The translations under genes and the position numbers were made by a program. A stretch of 64,000 nucleotides of DNA, taken from NCBI RefSeq assembly GCF_028198165.1, contig NZ_CP116339.1, positions 2,983,001 to 3,047,000 on the forward strand, written 5' to 3'. Numbering within the stretch: position 1 is the stretch's first letter; each line of letters begins with the position of its first letter. The notes beneath the pieces were generated by a model. That model had not been told where the DNA came from. It ran no database searches and saw only the letters and a list, made by a program, of their open reading frames with translations. Shown here one piece after another: positions 54,608 to 61,391 of this stretch. This DNA is from Pseudoxanthomonas sp. JBR18. Its GTDB lineage: Bacteria > Pseudomonadota > Gammaproteobacteria > Xanthomonadales > Xanthomonadaceae.

Positions 54608-54638
54608 GTTTCGTTACGCTTTAGATCGCCACCTGAAG

Positions 54639-54678
54639 TGGTGGCCGGGGAGGGAATCGAACCCCCGACACAGGGGGT
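54639..54678 (-). other. attL: 3' fragment of a tRNA gene (probably tRNA-Phe)
   Basis: The minus strand reads CCCTGTGTC, then T arm GGGGGTTCGATTCCCTC, acceptor CCCGGCC, discriminator A and CCA. This is a 3' tRNA end with a GTGTC variable region typical of tRNA-Phe. No anticodon or D arm follows; the sequence changes abruptly at about 54678. This is the pattern left when an element inserts into the 3' end of a tRNA and the intact copy is rebuilt at the other end. The integrase gene starts 134 bp inside. The amino-acid assignment is tentative. Confidence 0.7.
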
Positions 54679-54811
54679 TATCTGGTGTTTGGATCCGTCC
54701 CGCTGTGTTTTCAAGTCTCTGTTATTGCTGAATCTACGTTTGGTTTGGTGTCGCCTTGTTCCGCTCAGTGTTTCCGTATGATGTTCGTACGGAATCGCAG
54801 GGACAGGTCAC

Positions 54812-55978
54812 ATGGCACGTTTCGACATCGACAAGGCGACGGTCCGCAACAAGCTCGAGCCGCGCCGAGAGCCCTACTGGGGCGCGCCGGTGGAGACCGG
54901 CCTGTATGTAGGCTTCCGGCGGCTGGAGATGGGCGGCAACTGGATAGCCCGCTACCGAACCGAGGAAGGCCAGCGATACCAGGCCCTGGGCGTGATGACC
55001 GCGCAGAACGACTACGAGGCCGCACGACGAGAGGCTCGTCGCTGGATGAAGCGGGTACAGGCCGGCATGGGGGCCACCGAGATCCATACCGTCGCCCAGG
55101 CCTGTGCGGAGTACGTCAGCAGCCTGGAGCTATCCAAGCGGCCAGAGGCGGCAGACGCGGCCCGCCAGAGCATGCGGCGCACGGTATACGCGGATCCGAT
55201 GGGCGCCATGAAGCTCGACAAGCTGCGCGAGAAGCATCTGCAGGAGTGGATGCAACGCCTGGAGACCGGGACGTTCGTGCCCGAGGCGGTCAAGGGTGGC
55301 CGCAAGACGGCCCCGATGAAGCCGGCCACCATTCGGCGCACGTTGGCCTCGTTGAAGGCTGCGCTGAACCTGGCAGTGCGCAAGCGGCATATCGCCGCGG
55401 AGCGAGCCATCGAGTGGCAGGCAGTGGGCGTATCCAAGGCCGCAGAGACTCGCCGCGACCTCTACCTGACCCGAGAGCAGCGCAGGGCACTCAGGGACGC
55501 CGCCACGGGCTCTCTGCGAGACCTGATCGAGTGCGTGGCGCTGACTGGTTGCCGGCCTGGTGATCCTGCTGTCGCTCTGCGGAAGGACTACGACCACCGC
55601 AGCGGCTCGGTCACGTTCAAGACCAAGGAGCACCCGCGCACGATCCCGCTGTCGGCGCCGGCCCGCGAGCTGCTTGATCGACTGGCCAAGGGCAAACTGC
55701 CGCTGGCCCACCTGTTCACCGACGACGAGGGCAGCGCCTGGACCTCACGCCGCTGGCACGAACCTATGAAAGCCGCGGTTGAGGCGGCCGGCCTGCCGCC
55801 GCAGACGGTGCTTTACACGCTGCGCCACTGCTGGATCACGGACGCCATCGTCAGCGGCATGGACCTGCTCACCGTGGCGCGCTTGGTCGGCACTTCAGTG
55901 GCCATGATCGAGAAGAACTACGGGCACCTGGTCGACGCTGCTGCGCGCGATAGGCTGGCGCAAGTGAGCTTCATTTAA
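54812..55978 (+). CDS. Tyrosine-type integrase
   Basis: A 388-aa site-specific recombinase. The N-terminal arm-binding and SAM-like domains (about residues 1-200) precede the catalytic domain with Arg-I in ALTGCRPGDPAVAL (about residue 248), the box II LYTLRHCWITDAIV (Arg/His near 338-339; the first His of H-x-x-R is Tyr, common in phage integrases), and the nucleophile in IEKNYGHLV (Tyr about 370). It lies just inside attL. The terminal codons overlap the convergent RHH gene by 8 bp. Confidence 0.95.
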   Translation: MARFDIDKATVRNKLEPRREPYWGAPVETGLYVGFRRLEMGGNWIARYRTEEGQRYQALGVMTAQNDYEAARREARRWMKRVQAGMGATEIHTVAQACAEYVSSLELSKRPEAADAARQSMRRTVYADPMGAMKLDKLREKHLQEWMQRLETGTFVPEAVKGGRKTAPMKPATIRRTLASLKAALNLAVRKRHIAAERAIEWQAVGVSKAAETRRDLYLTREQRRALRDAATGSLRDLIECVALTGCRPGDPAVALRKDYDHRSGSVTFKTKEHPRTIPLSAPARELLDRLAKGKLPLAHLFTDDEGSAWTSRRWHEPMKAAVEAAGLPPQTVLYTLRHCWITDAIVSGMDLLTVARLVGTSVAMIEKNYGHLVDAAARDRLAQVSFI

Positions 55979-56645
55979 TGGCAGGCTGACCCTTTTTAGC
56001 AGGTCGCTTTATCACGGATTCTGCGAAAACTTCGCCGGCGGGTTGCTGCTGGTCTAAGTGGGTGTACACGTCCCACATCGACTCTCCGCGCCATTCTGGA
56101 TACAGCCCCAGTGCGTGGACGAATGAGACACCTTCTAAGCGCTTTCCTTTCGAAGAGTATTCGTTCGCCATCTCCCTGATGCTCTCCCAATGGGGCGACA
56201 GAACCCTTTCATACAGCCGGTCGATTTCGTTGCGATCGTCCTGGAAGCTATCCGTCAGACTCACTTGCGGCGGCGCTGACCGATACAACTCGGACTTGTC
56301 AGAGCTGAGCTGTATCGCCTCACAGGCCACAGCATCTTCAAAGTCCAGAAGCGTGGAAGCCATTCGGTAAATCGCCATAAATTTGGCGAGCTCTGCCGAT
56401 TCCGCTTCCACAGCCAGAAGAACGTCGCCCATGGTCGAGTCTTCATTGACCTTATAGGAATTTAGGCCTACCTGAACTGCCCATTCGACAGCCTGGCTCA
56501 GTGACCTGTGCTGGGCTTTCGCAAGCAGTTCCAGACCCCTCAGCAGGGACGGGCGCAGGGTCAGATTGGTGCGCTGAAGCTTTTCACCTGGCGCACGAGG
56601 CGGTCGGCCGCCTTTCCCCTTGCCTTTCGCATTTCCGCTTGACAT
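55971..56645 (-). CDS. Ribbon-helix-helix-type putative regulator of the element
   Basis: A 224-aa protein with a basic N-terminus (GKGKGGRPPRAPGEKLQRTN) leading to an RHH-like strand and helices: NLTLRPSLLRGLELLAKAQH and SLSQAVEWAVQVGLNSYKV. The rest (about 70-224) is acidic and helical with no recognised domain (LLAVEAESAELAKFMAIYRM, WESIREMANEYSSKGKRLEG). It is divergent from the excisionase-like gene with a perfect palindrome in between, the position where a lysogeny repressor is expected. Codon usage is less GC-biased than in the host genes, suggesting recent transfer. Function inferred from position. Confidence 0.65.
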   Translation of the reverse strand: MSSGNAKGKGKGGRPPRAPGEKLQRTNLTLRPSLLRGLELLAKAQHRSLSQAVEWAVQVGLNSYKVNEDSTMGDVLLAVEAESAELAKFMAIYRMASTLLDFEDAVACEAIQLSSDKSELYRSAPPQVSLTDSFQDDRNEIDRLYERVLSPHWESIREMANEYSSKGKRLEGVSFVHALGLYPEWRGESMWDVYTHLDQQQPAGEVFAESVIKRPAKKGQPAIK

Positions 56646-56670
56646 AGCCCAACTCCCCGTGTTTCATACG

Positions 56671-56696
56671 TTCAGTGCGTTTAGTGCGCACTAAAC
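56671..56696. promoter_or_regulatory. 18-bp perfect palindrome GTTTAGTGCGCACTAAAC with an adjoining half-site
   Basis: The palindrome spans 56679-56696 between the divergent RHH and excisionase-like genes. TTCAGTGCG immediately to its left (56671) and AACTAAACG to its right (about 56703) repeat the half-site. This indicates a multi-copy operator controlling both promoters. The AT-rich surroundings and the equal distances to the two starts (about 26 bp each) support a switch. Confidence 0.75.
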
Positions 56697-56721
56697 ACAT
56701 CCAACTAAACGAGAACACACT

Positions 56722-56934
56722 ATGGCACAGCAGAATGAACCATTGAAGATGAGCTACACCGTTGACCAGGCACTGAGCGTGACTGGCCTCAATCGCAATG
56801 CCTTCTATGCCGCAATCAGCCGCGGCGAACTTGTGACGTTCAAGATCGGTCGCCGCCGCATGGTGTCGGTCCGAGCCCTACAGGAGTTCATTGAGCGCAA
56901 GGAGAAGGAAATCACCGCCGCCGTCGCTGCGTGA
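56722..56934 (+). CDS. Helix-turn-helix excisionase-type DNA-binding protein
   Basis: A 70-aa protein with the MerR/excisionase (HTH_17) layout: MSYTVDQALSVTGLNRNAFY, then AAISRGELVTFKIGRRRMVS, then VRALQEFIERKEKEI. This is the 'T-x-x-E/Q-A-x-x-x-x-G-x-x-x-x-x-x-Y-x-x-I-x-x-G-x-L' pattern. It may act as Xis with the nearby integrase or as an early-gene activator. It is the first gene right of the palindrome operator. Confidence 0.8.
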   Translation: MAQQNEPLKMSYTVDQALSVTGLNRNAFYAAISRGELVTFKIGRRRMVSVRALQEFIERKEKEITAAVAA

Positions 56935-57036
56935 TAGGGCCCGGCCATGCATTACGCCCAAGAAATAGAAACGGCCCGCACCGGGGGCAACCGGAACGAG
57001 CCGCTGAGTCACCGAACCATTGCGAGGAACGAGACC

Positions 57037-57246
57037 ATGACCAGCATACCGCGCGCCGCCGCCGGCGCAACACGTGCAGCACCACGATTCCCGAACGCCA
57101 GCCCGGTGGTCGCGCAATTCCGCGACTGGCTGGAGCCTGAGTCCTGGCAGGCGCTCTGCGACCAGGCGCCAGACATCGCCGACGCGATCGCCTCGGAGAT
57201 CTTCGAAGCGATCGAGGCCGATCTCGGCAGGAAGGTGCTGGCATGA
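57037..57246 (+). CDS. Hypothetical phage protein, 69 aa
   Basis: Unrecognised. Contains NASPVVAQFRDWLEPESWQA and LCDQAPDIADAIASEIFEAI, an amphipathic helical end. ATG 57037 is preferred over 56947 because an AGGAA site lies 8 nt upstream; the longer form would be 99 aa. The stop overlaps the next start (ATGA). Confidence 0.5.
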   Translation: MTSIPRAAAGATRAAPRFPNASPVVAQFRDWLEPESWQALCDQAPDIADAIASEIFEAIEADLGRKVLA

Positions 57247-57452
57247 GCGCGACCATCCTGCAGTTCCGCCCGCGGCCGAGGTGCCAGCCCGGCGGGGATC
57301 GGCCCCGTCCAGGCGCGCCCGCCCAAGCTGCCAACAGGAGCCCGGGCTATCAGCCAGAGGACGACGAGCAGTTTCTTGACGACATCCCCAACCCGTTTAC
57401 CCGGCGCACGGCCGGACTACACGCCGCGATGGCGGTAAGGGAGGCTGCATGA
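57243..57452 (+). CDS. Hypothetical phage protein, 69 aa
   Basis: Unrecognised, Pro/Arg-rich at the N-terminus (ILQFRPRPRCQPGGDRPRPG), with DDEQFLDDIPNPFTRRTAGL near the end. Both junctions overlap by four bases, so it sits in a translationally coupled early operon. Confidence 0.5.
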   Translation: MSATILQFRPRPRCQPGGDRPRPGAPAQAANRSPGYQPEDDEQFLDDIPNPFTRRTAGLHAAMAVREAA

Positions 57453-57661
57453 AACGCCGAGACTCCTACACCGACAGCCTGCCGGCGCCCGATCCATTCA
57501 GCACCCGCGAGCCCGCCTATCGCATCGCCGCGTGGGCGATCAGCCGGCGCACACCGCCAACCGCGCACGACCTCATCCGTCAGTTCGGAATGAGCCGCTG
57601 CAACGCCTACAGGCACCTGCGCGCCATGCGCGTGGTTGGCCTACTCAAGGAGGCACCATGA
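57449..57661 (+). CDS. Small HTH-like phage protein, 70 aa
   Basis: Unrecognised family. The C-terminal half, TAHDLIRQFGMSRCNAYRHL with RAMRVVGLLKEAP, looks like a winged-helix DNA-binding motif (helix, tight turn with G-M-S, recognition helix). Four-base overlaps with both neighbours. Confidence 0.55.
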   Translation: MKRRDSYTDSLPAPDPFSTREPAYRIAAWAISRRTPPTAHDLIRQFGMSRCNAYRHLRAMRVVGLLKEAP

Positions 57662-57888
57662 ACCTACCCAATGGCCGCCCACTGCTCGTGCAAGCCGAGC
57701 CGAGCTGGGCGCTGCATCGCCAGCTGCCCGACCTGGCCGAGAGAACGCAGGCGCAGATGCTCGAACTCCATCGCACTCCGACGCCGGAGAGGGCCGAGCG
57801 CCTGGCGATCGAGTTGGAGGGGGCCAGGCAGCACGTCCTGCGGTACCGCCAGGCGCTGATCCAAGAAGGCACGGGAAATGCCCAATGA
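57658..57888 (+). CDS. Hypothetical phage protein, 76 aa
   Basis: Unrecognised. Mostly helical with AERTQAQMLELHRTPTPERA and ELEGARQHVLRYRQALIQEG. Starts ATG 57658 with AAGGAGG 5 nt upstream and overlaps both neighbours. Confidence 0.5.
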   Translation: MNLPNGRPLLVQAEPSWALHRQLPDLAERTQAQMLELHRTPTPERAERLAIELEGARQHVLRYRQALIQEGTGNAQ

Positions 57889-58192
57889 GCCCTACAACCT
57901 GCTCAGCCGCTACAAGATGATCGAGGAGGCGCTGAGCGATGTCCGGTTGAGTAAGGGGGACTGCGCGGTGCTCAGCGTGATCCTGAGCCACGTCGACGCC
58001 GATGGCGAGGCGTGGCCAGGGATGAAGCGGATCTGTGATCGGGCGAGGATCCAGAAGCGATCAGCCATCCGCAGCGTCCAGCGCTTGGAAGATGCCGGAT
58101 ACCTGACAGTCGACAGGGTCACAGGCAGGTCGAACACCTACCAGTTGATCGTTCATCGTTCGCAAACCGGTGTCGCCAATGTCACCAGTTAG
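57878..58192 (+). CDS. Helix-turn-helix (HTH_36/lambda O-like N-terminal) protein, possibly C-terminally truncated
   Basis: A 104-aa protein, LSRYKMIEEALSDVRLSKGD, CAVLSVILSHVDADGEAWPG, RICDRARIQKRSAIRSVQRL and EDAGYLTVDRVTGRSNTYQL. This is the HTH_36 fold found at the N-terminus of phage replication initiators, in which a primary helix-turn-helix precedes an extended tail. The protein ends with a TAG inside the first GTCACC unit of a repeat array (58181-58334), so a longer ancestral reading frame through the array may have been lost. It may bind the array. Confidence 0.7.
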   Translation: MPNEPYNLLSRYKMIEEALSDVRLSKGDCAVLSVILSHVDADGEAWPGMKRICDRARIQKRSAIRSVQRLEDAGYLTVDRVTGRSNTYQLIVHRSQTGVANVTS

Positions 58193-58334
58193 AGCCACGA
58201 ATTTGACGATGACTGGTGACTCCAATGTCACCGGTGCGCGATTTGCACCCGTGCACAGAATGTCACCACCTAGTGACCTCCACGACACCAACCGGTGACA
58301 CCAAGGTCACCAAACCAGTGACGCCGATGTCACC
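58181..58334. repeat. Array of nine GTGAC/GTCAC units (candidate origin or operator)
   Basis: Units occur at 58181, 58215, 58227, 58262, 58273, 58294, 58306, 58318 and 58329, alternately GGTGAC and GTCACC. Three are arranged as G/AGTGAC-N6-GTCACC dyads, with 11-12 bp steps (one helical turn). The array starts inside the last codons of the HTH gene and ends before a small AT-rich stretch (58335-58380). Lambda-type origins are iterons in or just after the initiator gene, so an origin role is plausible; a repressor array is the alternative. Confidence 0.65.
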
Positions 58335-58378
58335 CGAACTTGCTTTAAGAACCTGCTTTAGGAAATTGATCCATTAAC

Positions 58379-58882
58379 GTGGACCCATCTGTCGAGGATC
58401 AACATCTGAAAACCGCTCTCGGATATCCAGCAAATCACTCCGATCAGCGTGAATCTGAGATCCCCCAGGTCGGGGAGCTCAAGCCTGCAGGTCATTCGGC
58501 GATCGATCGTCGAGGGCTCGGCGATGCTGCCAGCAGTGCTACTAGCACGGAAAACGCTGCCCGTAGCAGGGAAGGCGCTGCTGCCAGCATGCGAACGCAC
58601 TGCGACCGCGTGGGGTGCGCGGGCCACCCATTGGGCACGGAGTTCGCGCGTGACCACGGCCGTTACATCACGCGTTACGTCTCCTGCGCAGCCCGCGAAA
58701 GATCGCGAATCCTCTCGAGTGGAAGCCCCTTCCCAACCGAGCCGAAGCCTCAGGGGAAGCCTTCCTGCAAGCCTTGCCGAAAGGGTCGGATTTCAAATGC
58801 GACCCTTTGCGGACCGTCACCCAAACCGTTCGACGCGTGCAACCACGCGTCATCCACGCGTGACCGCCACGGAGAACACTGA
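58379..58882 (+). CDS. Hypothetical protein, 167 aa (uncertain)
   Basis: A GTG-initiated frame whose TGA overlaps the ATG of the next gene (TGATG), which suggests coupling. It has a hydrophilic composition with several Cys (THCDRVGCAGHP, YVSCAARER, SCKPCRKGRI). No family recognised. An overlapping longer frame (58449-59222) runs across the next two genes and is rejected. The ribosome-binding site is weak, so the region could also be non-coding. Confidence 0.35.
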   Translation: MDPSVEDQHLKTALGYPANHSDQRESEIPQVGELKPAGHSAIDRRGLGDAASSATSTENAARSREGAAASMRTHCDRVGCAGHPLGTEFARDHGRYITRYVSCAARERSRILSSGSPFPTEPKPQGKPSCKPCRKGRISNATLCGPSPKPFDACNHASSTRDRHGEH

Positions 58883-59133
58883 TGGACAAGACCGAAGTCA
58901 TCGACCTGATCACCGCCCTGGCCACGGGCGACTGCTACCTCTCGGCGGACGCCTGCGCGGTGCTGCTGGGCCTGACCACCAAAGGCGGCGCACCGAACCG
59001 CCGCGGCTTCCTCGAGCGCGTGGCTGTCCGGGGCAGCTTCCCGGCGCCGCTGGTGATCGGAAACGAGAAGAAGTGGAAGAAGTCGAAGGTCCTGCAGTGG
59101 GCCGACGACGAAGTGCGGATCCTGGCGGCTTGA
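58882..59133 (+). CDS. Small phage DNA-binding-like protein, 83 aa
   Basis: ITALATGDCYLSADACAVLL followed by GLTTKGGAPNRRGFLERVAV and KKSKVLQWADDEVRILAA. This resembles excisionase/AlpA-type winged-helix proteins (a helix, a loop with GAPNRRGF, and a strand ending in W-x-x-x-x-V), but the match is by shape only. GGAGAAC lies 5 nt upstream of ATG 58882. Confidence 0.6.
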   Translation: MDKTEVIDLITALATGDCYLSADACAVLLGLTTKGGAPNRRGFLERVAVRGSFPAPLVIGNEKKWKKSKVLQWADDEVRILAA

Positions 59134-59135
59134 CC

Positions 59136-59222
59136 ATGAGCGGGTTTCTCGACGCATCGCAGGCGCACACGCGGATTTCCGCAGCCATCGCGCACGCGCG
59201 CGGGAAGCAACAAGGGAGCTAG
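59136..59222 (+). CDS. Small ORF, 28 aa
   Basis: ATG 59136 follows the previous stop by 2 bp and encodes MSGFLDASQAHTRISAAIAH plus GKQQGS. The ORF ends 2 bp before the next gene. It is too short to classify; its tight packing suggests translation. Confidence 0.35.
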   Translation: MSGFLDASQAHTRISAAIAHARGKQQGS

Positions 59223-59224
59223 CA

Positions 59225-59776
59225 ATGGTCAATCCAGCACACCCTCTGTCCTTCAACTTGGCGGATCCCGATGATGAAGCGCGATGGATGCGCGTGGCCA
59301 CACCCGATACCGGTGAAAAGCTGTCGGCTGCTTACTGGCGCAGCTTCAACGAGGTGGCGCAACACTGGCGGCTGGGGGATATCCGCTTGGAGCGGTGCCG
59401 GCGTGCCCTGCAGCGCTCTCTGGAGGCTCTGGACGACCTTTCCTGCGTGTACGGTCAACACCGGACCTTCCTGCAGGAGATCGGTCGCCTACATCTGGAA
59501 GCCGCCGAGCGGATTCTTGGAGAAGCCGCCAGGGCCTACACCCTAGAGCAGGGCGAGATGATCGTCCGGGCGCGCTCCACCAGGCGCAGGGAAGACTCCG
59601 ACGACAAGGCCGAGGTGGTCAAGCTGGGGAGGAAGCTTCGCGACGACGGAATCCGGCTCCGCGAGATCACCGGCATAGTGGCCACCCGGATGCGTATGTC
59701 GGATGACGTAGTTCGGCCGGTGCTGCAACGCGCCGGGGTGATCAAGCCGAAGAAGGTCCGAAAACCGCAAAAGTAA
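59225..59776 (+). CDS. Hypothetical phage protein, 183 aa
   Basis: Unrecognised. Helical, charged protein: ADPDDEARWMRVATPDTGEK, SAAYWRSFNEVAQHWRLGDI, RLHLEAAERILGEAARAYTL. The C-terminus, REITGIVATRMRMSDDVVRP and VLQRAGVIKPKKVRKPQK, looks like a small HTH with a basic tail. It could be a DNA-packaging or late-regulator protein, but no assignment is made. An 11-bp hairpin overlaps its last codons. Confidence 0.6.
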   Translation: MVNPAHPLSFNLADPDDEARWMRVATPDTGEKLSAAYWRSFNEVAQHWRLGDIRLERCRRALQRSLEALDDLSCVYGQHRTFLQEIGRLHLEAAERILGEAARAYTLEQGEMIVRARSTRRREDSDDKAEVVKLGRKLRDDGIRLREITGIVATRMRMSDDVVRPVLQRAGVIKPKKVRKPQK

Positions 59777-59792
59777 GTGCCTGCGGTTTTCG
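59759..59792 (+). repeat. 11-bp perfect hairpin after the 183-aa gene
   Basis: CGAAAACCGCA / TGCGGTTTTCG with a 12-nt loop. The T run is inside the stem and no U tail follows, so a terminator role is weak. It overlaps the stop of the 59225 gene and precedes the DUF5681 gene by 9 bp. Confidence 0.55.
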
Positions 59793-59801
59793 AACGGTTC
59801 A

Positions 59802-60263
59802 ATGGGGTCCATGACGGACACCGACACCCGAATTAGCGGAGCCAATACGGCACCACGCGACAGCCGTGGACGCTTCGGCCCCGGCAACCCAGGCAAACGC
59901 CGCGGGGCGCGCAACAAGGCCACCGTGGCCGCGCTGGGCCTGCTGGACAAGGGCTCGAAGCAGTTGATGCAGAAAGCCGTCGACCTGGCGCTTGCCGGAG
60001 ATAGCACCGCGCTGCGGCTCTGCATCGAGCGAATCGCGCCTCCCTCACGCGAGCGCGCGCTCGCAATCGACCTGCCGGTGCCAAAGACCGCAGCGGACGT
60101 GCCGGACACGCTCAGGGCGATCCTGCGGGCCGCCGCCCAAGGTGACATCACCTCTGGCGAAGCAGAGCGCCTGTCGCGCACCGTGGAGACCTTCGCACGT
60201 GCGCATGAGCTGGCTGACTTCGATGCGCGCCTGAGGGCGCTGGAGGCCGGCAATGCGCAGTGA
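59802..60263 (+). CDS. DUF5681 domain-containing protein
   Basis: A 153-aa protein. DSRGRFGPGNPGKRRGARNK followed by ATVAALGLLDKGSKQLMQKA and AVDLALAGDSTALRLCIERI is the DUF5681 layout (basic G-N-P-G-x-x-x-G-x-R-N entry followed by a helical domain). The family typically lies beside phage terminase or portal genes, but none is present here. ATG 59802 or 59811 may be the start. Confidence 0.78.
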   Translation: MGSMTDTDTRISGANTAPRDSRGRFGPGNPGKRRGARNKATVAALGLLDKGSKQLMQKAVDLALAGDSTALRLCIERIAPPSRERALAIDLPVPKTAADVPDTLRAILRAAAQGDITSGEAERLSRTVETFARAHELADFDARLRALEAGNAQ

Positions 60264-60495
60264 CCTGAAGCGTCGGATTCGCGCGGTAGAGGCCGAGCGG
60301 GTCCAGGCGGTGGGGCCGGTGGTCGTGCTGGTGGCCGCTCAGCCGCATGCCGGCCTGATCCACGTAGACGAAGTGCAGGTCGAACGCTTGCCCGGCGAGG
60401 GCGACGACCATTTTCATCGCCGCGCCGGCTTGCTGCTCGGTGCTGACCACCTGATTCTGCTCGTGCCCCGGGGAGCGCCCGCCCATGCGTACTAA
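60253..60495 (+). CDS. Hypothetical phage protein, 80 aa
   Basis: LKRRIRAVEAERVQAVGPVV, VLVAAQPHAGLIHVDEVQVE, HRRAGLLLGADHLILLVPRG. Small alpha/beta protein of unknown function. Overlaps the DUF5681 gene by 11 bp and the next gene by 11 bp. Confidence 0.5.
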   Translation: MRSDLKRRIRAVEAERVQAVGPVVVLVAAQPHAGLIHVDEVQVERLPGEGDDHFHRRAGLLLGADHLILLVPRGAPAHAY

Positions 60496-60895
60496 CTCAC
60501 GCCGCCGCCTGGAGGCGCTTGAGATGCGCCCCAAGGCCCTCCCAAAGCTGACCGAAGGCGATCGAGCGGTCGGAGCGGCCTTCTACGCCCTCCTGATCTC
60601 GCACGGGCACCTGGTCGAGTCCTTCACGGAGGTTGGCGCCTTCCTCAAGCAGGCAACGATCACTGACGGCATGTCGATGCACGAAGCCTCTGACGCCTGG
60701 AACGAAACGCTCCGGGCAGATGGCCACACAGTGGTCCACCGCACTCCGCAGGAGAACGCGGCCTGGATGGTCGACTTCATCGAAGCAGTTGGCCGTGTCG
60801 ACCCAGCGGCTGAGCAGGAGTTCTGGCGCCTAACAGACGTGTGGGCTGAGCGAGAGGGCACCGACAGGCTGGTGCTCGCGAGGCCCGTTCGATAA
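60485..60895 (+). CDS. Hypothetical phage protein, 136 aa
   Basis: Helical protein starting with a basic stretch (TNSRRRLEALEMRPKALPKL). Further segments are LLISHGHLVESFTEVGAFLK and NAAWMVDFIEAVGRVDPAAE. No domain recognised. It has the same orientation and an overlapping start in the compact late-type operon. Confidence 0.5.
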   Translation: MRTNSRRRLEALEMRPKALPKLTEGDRAVGAAFYALLISHGHLVESFTEVGAFLKQATITDGMSMHEASDAWNETLRADGHTVVHRTPQENAAWMVDFIEAVGRVDPAAEQEFWRLTDVWAEREGTDRLVLARPVR

Positions 60896-60956
60896 CGCTG
60901 GCCCGGATCACCAGCACCACCGCCGCGCCCAGCGGCACAACGAGGAGTGCAGCAAC

Positions 60957-61391
60957 GTGTTCACCAGGAAGCCCCCGACCGACCCCGTGACCGTCCTGGT
61001 GGACGGCCTGCAGGTCGAGACCAATGAAGCCGGCAAGCTGGCCATCGAGAAGCTGCAGGCGCAGCTGGCGGAGCTGATCACCGCCAGGGACTCAGCCACT
61101 GAGGCGCTGACCATCGCCAAGAGCGAGCTGAGCGCCGCCAAGGCCGCGGCCGCACGCCTGGCCGACAGCAACGCCCAACAGGTCGCCGATCTGCAGCGGC
61201 AGCTGGACGAGGCGAAGGCGCCGCCGGCAGCGTCCATATCTGAGCGCCGATCGCCCCAGGATCATCCGGATCCGGTGGCGCGCGCCTTGGCGGACCGCGC
61301 CGCATTCCGTCAGCCGGCAGCGGACAACGGCTACGGCGCATTCGTGGACAGCCTGGATTACCGCACCCGGCAGCAGGAGACCGGCGCATGA
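60957..61391 (+). CDS. Coiled-coil phage protein, 144 aa
   Basis: Starts at GTG 60957 with GAGGAG upstream. VTVLVDGLQVETNEAGKLAI leads to a heptad-rich coil (EKLQAQLAELITARDSATEA, LTIAKSELSAAKAAAARLAD, QQVADLQRQLDEAKAP). A short disordered Pro-rich tail follows. The coil is typical of a scaffold or prohead-associated protein, fitting its position before DUF2213. Confidence 0.55.
   Translation: MFTRKPPTDPVTVLVDGLQVETNEAGKLAIEKLQAQLAELITARDSATEALTIAKSELSAAKAAAARLADSNAQQVADLQRQLDEAKAPPAASISERRSPQDHPDPVARALADRAAFRQPAADNGYGAFVDSLDYRTRQQETGA

Noticed and set aside
54639..54678. Complete tRNA gene
   Set aside because: Only the T arm, acceptor 3' strand and CCA are present; anticodon and D arms are missing.
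58181..58334. CRISPR array
   Set aside because: Units are only 5-6 bp, alternate in orientation and have no spacer-sized gaps; no cas genes nearby. It is an iteron-like array.
58449..59222. 257-codon plus-strand frame in the element
   Set aside because: It overlaps two better-supported genes with good ribosome-binding sites and tidy junctions; the product is Arg/Ser/Thr-rich low complexity.
59759..59792. Intrinsic terminator after the 183-aa phage gene
   Set aside because: Stem is good, but the T run belongs to the stem and no U tail follows, so it is kept only as a repeat.
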